A DNA stretch of 8,377 nucleotides from an uncultured Bacteroidia bacterium (GTDB taxonomy: Bacteria; Bacteroidota; Bacteroidia; Bacteroidales; UBA932): positions 1 through 8,377 of the forward strand of contig CADBUS010000151.1 of assembly GCA_902797895.1 (NCBI GenBank), in the 5' to 3' direction. The stretch's first letter is position 1, and every line of letters starts with the position of its first letter. The notes beneath the pieces are model-generated. The model searched no databases. It had not been told where the DNA came from and saw nothing but the letters and a program-made list of their open reading frames with translations. Position numbers and translations under genes: made by a program. This document shows positions 6,753 through 8,377 of the stretch, piece by piece.

Positions 6753-6770
6753 CCCTTATTTGAAATATTT

Positions 6771-8377
6771 ATGCAACTTAGGGTAAAACAATATATAATT
6801 CTGCTTATTTTAATCTTTGCTACCGCCCCTTTTTCTGTGGCCCAAATTCATCAGAAGATAGAGGATACTCTTAAAACCAGATATAAACTCAATCCTATTG
6901 TTGTAACAGGCGGTGGCCATCATCAATATCTTAAAAAAAGTGCGGTGCGGGTTAGGGTGCTCTCCTCTGTGGAGATTGCGGAAGAGGGCATTTCCAATGT
7001 GGAGGATGCTCTTTTAAGAATGTTGCCTCAGGTGCAGATGGCTCCCTCCTCTATGGGCTCTTTCCTAAGGCTCAATGGGTTAGGTAACAAATATATGCTT
7101 GTCTTGGTGGATGGAAAAAGGCTTACGGGCGATATGGGGGGCAATGTGGATATTGGTAGGATAGAGCTATCGCGAGTAAAAAGAATAGAGATATTGGATG
7201 GGGCGGCTTCTGCCCTATATGGCTCTGATGCTATAGGCGGAGTTGTGAATATAATAACCAAACAGTCTGGGAACGAGCCTTTTATGGTGCAATATAACTC
7301 TAAATTCGGCGGCAAGGGGATTATGGATAACTCTTTAACGGCAGATTTTAATGTTGGCGGATTTGCCTCCTCTACCTCATATACCTTCAGCAAGGCAGAC
7401 AGCTATAGCAACAATGGCTACGAGGAGGTGATTAAGGATGGAAAAACTACTCTTGTTGAGACCATTGCGCCGCTCTTTACAGGCTACAGAACAAATCTTT
7501 TTGGGCAGAATTTCTCCTATAAGTTCTCTGAAGATTTTGTGCTTAAAGCCTCTTTTGACTACTCCGGAAAGATAACAGACAGGCCTGATACAAGGGAAGA
7601 TATAAAGGGAGGTACAGATTATGAGATGAGGCACCGTACCTATAGAGGCTCATTTGGCGGCATTTACAGATTCGCCGGCAGAAATGTTTTGCAGTTCAAC
7701 GCCGGATATGATAATTACAGCTATGGCAGAGAGTATGATGTGGAGAGTAAGGAGTACAGAATAGGAGAATACACACGTTCCAAACTCCAAAGAGCCTTTT
7801 ATGCAAACCTGCACTCAATATCTCACTTTGGGAGAGGAGGCGGCTCTACCACAATAATCGGATTGGACTACAGAAATGACTATCTGAATGCCTCGTCAGG
7901 CAATGTAGATAACTCTCTCTACACTCTTGCCGCCTATTTGCAGCACGAGGACAAGATTGCCCAAGGGCTTAAATATGAGGCAGGAGGCAGAGCTACATTG
8001 CATAAGGAGTTTGGGCTGCATTTTACCCCTAAACTTGCATTGCTCTACTCTGTAGGTAATTTTAATACCCGTTTTTCGTACAGTATGGGGTATCGTTCTC
8101 CGGGGTTGGACGAGCTCTATTACAACTACTTTGGCCTTTACCGCTCCAAACCACAAATCTCATTCGGCTCCAAAGATTTATTGCCGGAGAGGAGCAACTA
8201 TATCTCTCTTAACGAGGAGTATCTGTCGGAAAAGTTCAATCTCTCCGTAACAGGCTATCTGAATTATATCGATAGAATGATAATAAAGAAGAATGTACCT
8301 GCCACAGAGGCTGATAAAGAGAGATTTATGAAGATTTTTCCCCAGATGACAAAAGAGCAGGCAGATAAACTTGAACA
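6771..8377 (+). CDS. btuB: TonB-dependent outer-membrane receptor, BtuB-like, probable corrinoid importer; C-terminus cut by window edge
   Basis: The gate for energy-driven uptake across the outer membrane; cobalamin or another corrinoid is the likely ligand because the gene is divergent from the cobalamin operon. The frame is open for 535 complete codons to the right edge; such receptors are usually 600-700 residues. There is a signal peptide (basic Arg4 and Lys6, hydrophobic core 8-19, likely cleavage after Ser-Val-Ala24). A TonB-box-like IVVTG follows at 43-47, compared with VVTA in E. coli BtuB. The plug domain (about 55-165) has VLVDGKRL (111-118) and RIEILDGAASALYGSDAIGGVVNI (138-161). 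The barrel follows with alternating aromatic/polar strands, GYRSPGLDELYY (440-451) and LLPERSN (470-476). It lacks the N-terminal carboxypeptidase-like extension of SusC proteins, and no susD follows within the window. No riboswitch precedes it. Heme or siderophore transport cannot be excluded from sequence alone. The ATG at 6771 is the first with a signal peptide directly behind it; the leader is A/T-rich with no Shine-Dalgarno. Confidence 0.85.
   Translation, partial: MQLRVKQYIILLILIFATAPFSVAQIHQKIEDTLKTRYKLNPIVVTGGGHHQYLKKSAVRVRVLSSVEIAEEGISNVEDALLRMLPQVQMAPSSMGSFLRLNGLGNKYMLVLVDGKRLTGDMGGNVDIGRIELSRVKRIEILDGAASALYGSDAIGGVVNIITKQSGNEPFMVQYNSKFGGKGIMDNSLTADFNVGGFASSTSYTFSKADSYSNNGYEEVIKDGKTTLVETIAPLFTGYRTNLFGQNFSYKFSEDFVLKASFDYSGKITDRPDTREDIKGGTDYEMRHRTYRGSFGGIYRFAGRNVLQFNAGYDNYSYGREYDVESKEYRIGEYTRSKLQRAFYANLHSISHFGRGGGSTTIIGLDYRNDYLNASSGNVDNSLYTLAAYLQHEDKIAQGLKYEAGGRATLHKEFGLHFTPKLALLYSVGNFNTRFSYSMGYRSPGLDELYYNYFGLYRSKPQISFGSKDLLPERSNYISLNEEYLSEKFNLSVTGYLNYIDRMIIKKNVPATEADKERFMKIFPQMTKEQADKLE

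Larger units (their letters stand above)
6698..6770. promoter_or_regulatory. Divergent promoter region between cbiA operon and btuB-like gene
   Basis: This 73-base A/T-rich spacer separates two divergent transcription units. It has one candidate Bacteroidetes -7 box on each strand, 35 bases apart, so the upstream (-33) zones of the two promoters overlap. It also holds a run of eight T (6712-6719), a direct repeat AGCTTTT at 6709-6715 and 6723-6729, and the short palindrome AAATATTT (6763-6770) touching the btuB ATG. A cobalamin riboswitch of about 200 bases cannot fit, and no B12-box-like sequence was seen. Confidence 0.7.

Noticed and set aside
7028..7634. Minus-strand open frames (121 and 85 codons) inside the btuB-like gene.
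   Set aside because: They lie opposite the plug and early barrel region, whose plus-strand reading is clearly a TonB-dependent receptor; their translations resemble no known family.
1..8377. Novel defence, mobile or secondary-metabolite system.
   Set aside because: All eight genes belong to known cobalamin or TonB receptor families, and I saw no transposase, integrase, direct-repeat array, tRNA or composition shift. The window looks like an ordinary B12 locus with some regulatory points of interest.

Overview
The window is a cobalamin (vitamin B12) gene cluster, most likely from a member of the Bacteroidetes, probably Bacteroidales. The taxon is inferred from three signals. Intergenic sequences carry exact matches to the Bacteroidetes -7 promoter element TAnnTTTG. 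Most start codons lack a clear Shine-Dalgarno and sit behind A/T-rich leaders. A TonB-dependent outer-membrane receptor lies next to the cluster, so the organism is Gram-negative. By eye the GC content is in the mid-40s percent. I cannot name a genus.

Layout. Bases 6697 down to 1 on the minus strand hold seven tightly packed genes, read in this order: cbiA (cobyrinate a,c-diamide synthase), a PduO-type corrinoid adenosyltransferase, cobQ (cobyric acid synthase), cobD (threonine-phosphate decarboxylase), cbiB (adenosylcobinamide-phosphate synthase), cobU (cobinamide kinase/guanylyltransferase) and cobT (the lower-ligand phosphoribosyltransferase, cut by the left edge). Four of the six junctions overlap by 4 to 11 bases; the other two gaps are 24 and 37 bases. 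A 73-base divergent intergenic region (6698-6770) separates this operon from a plus-strand gene for a BtuB-like TonB-dependent receptor that runs off the right edge.

How the genes work together. The receptor would bring corrinoids across the outer membrane. The operon covers the second half of cobalamin synthesis: amidation of the a and c side chains, adenosylation of cobalt, amidation to adenosylcobyric acid, production and attachment of aminopropanol phosphate, GDP activation, and activation of the lower-ligand base. Gene order follows reaction order. Cobalamin synthase (cobS), the joining enzyme, is not in the window and is the expected next gene to the left. No corrin-ring genes and no lower-ligand synthesis genes are present.

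No RNA genes, mobile elements, CRISPR arrays or long repeats were seen. No stretch over 300 bases lacks a gene. The most notable points are regulatory: a cbiA transcript that may be nearly leaderless, divergent promoters with no room for a B12 riboswitch, and a possible internal promoter before cobU.
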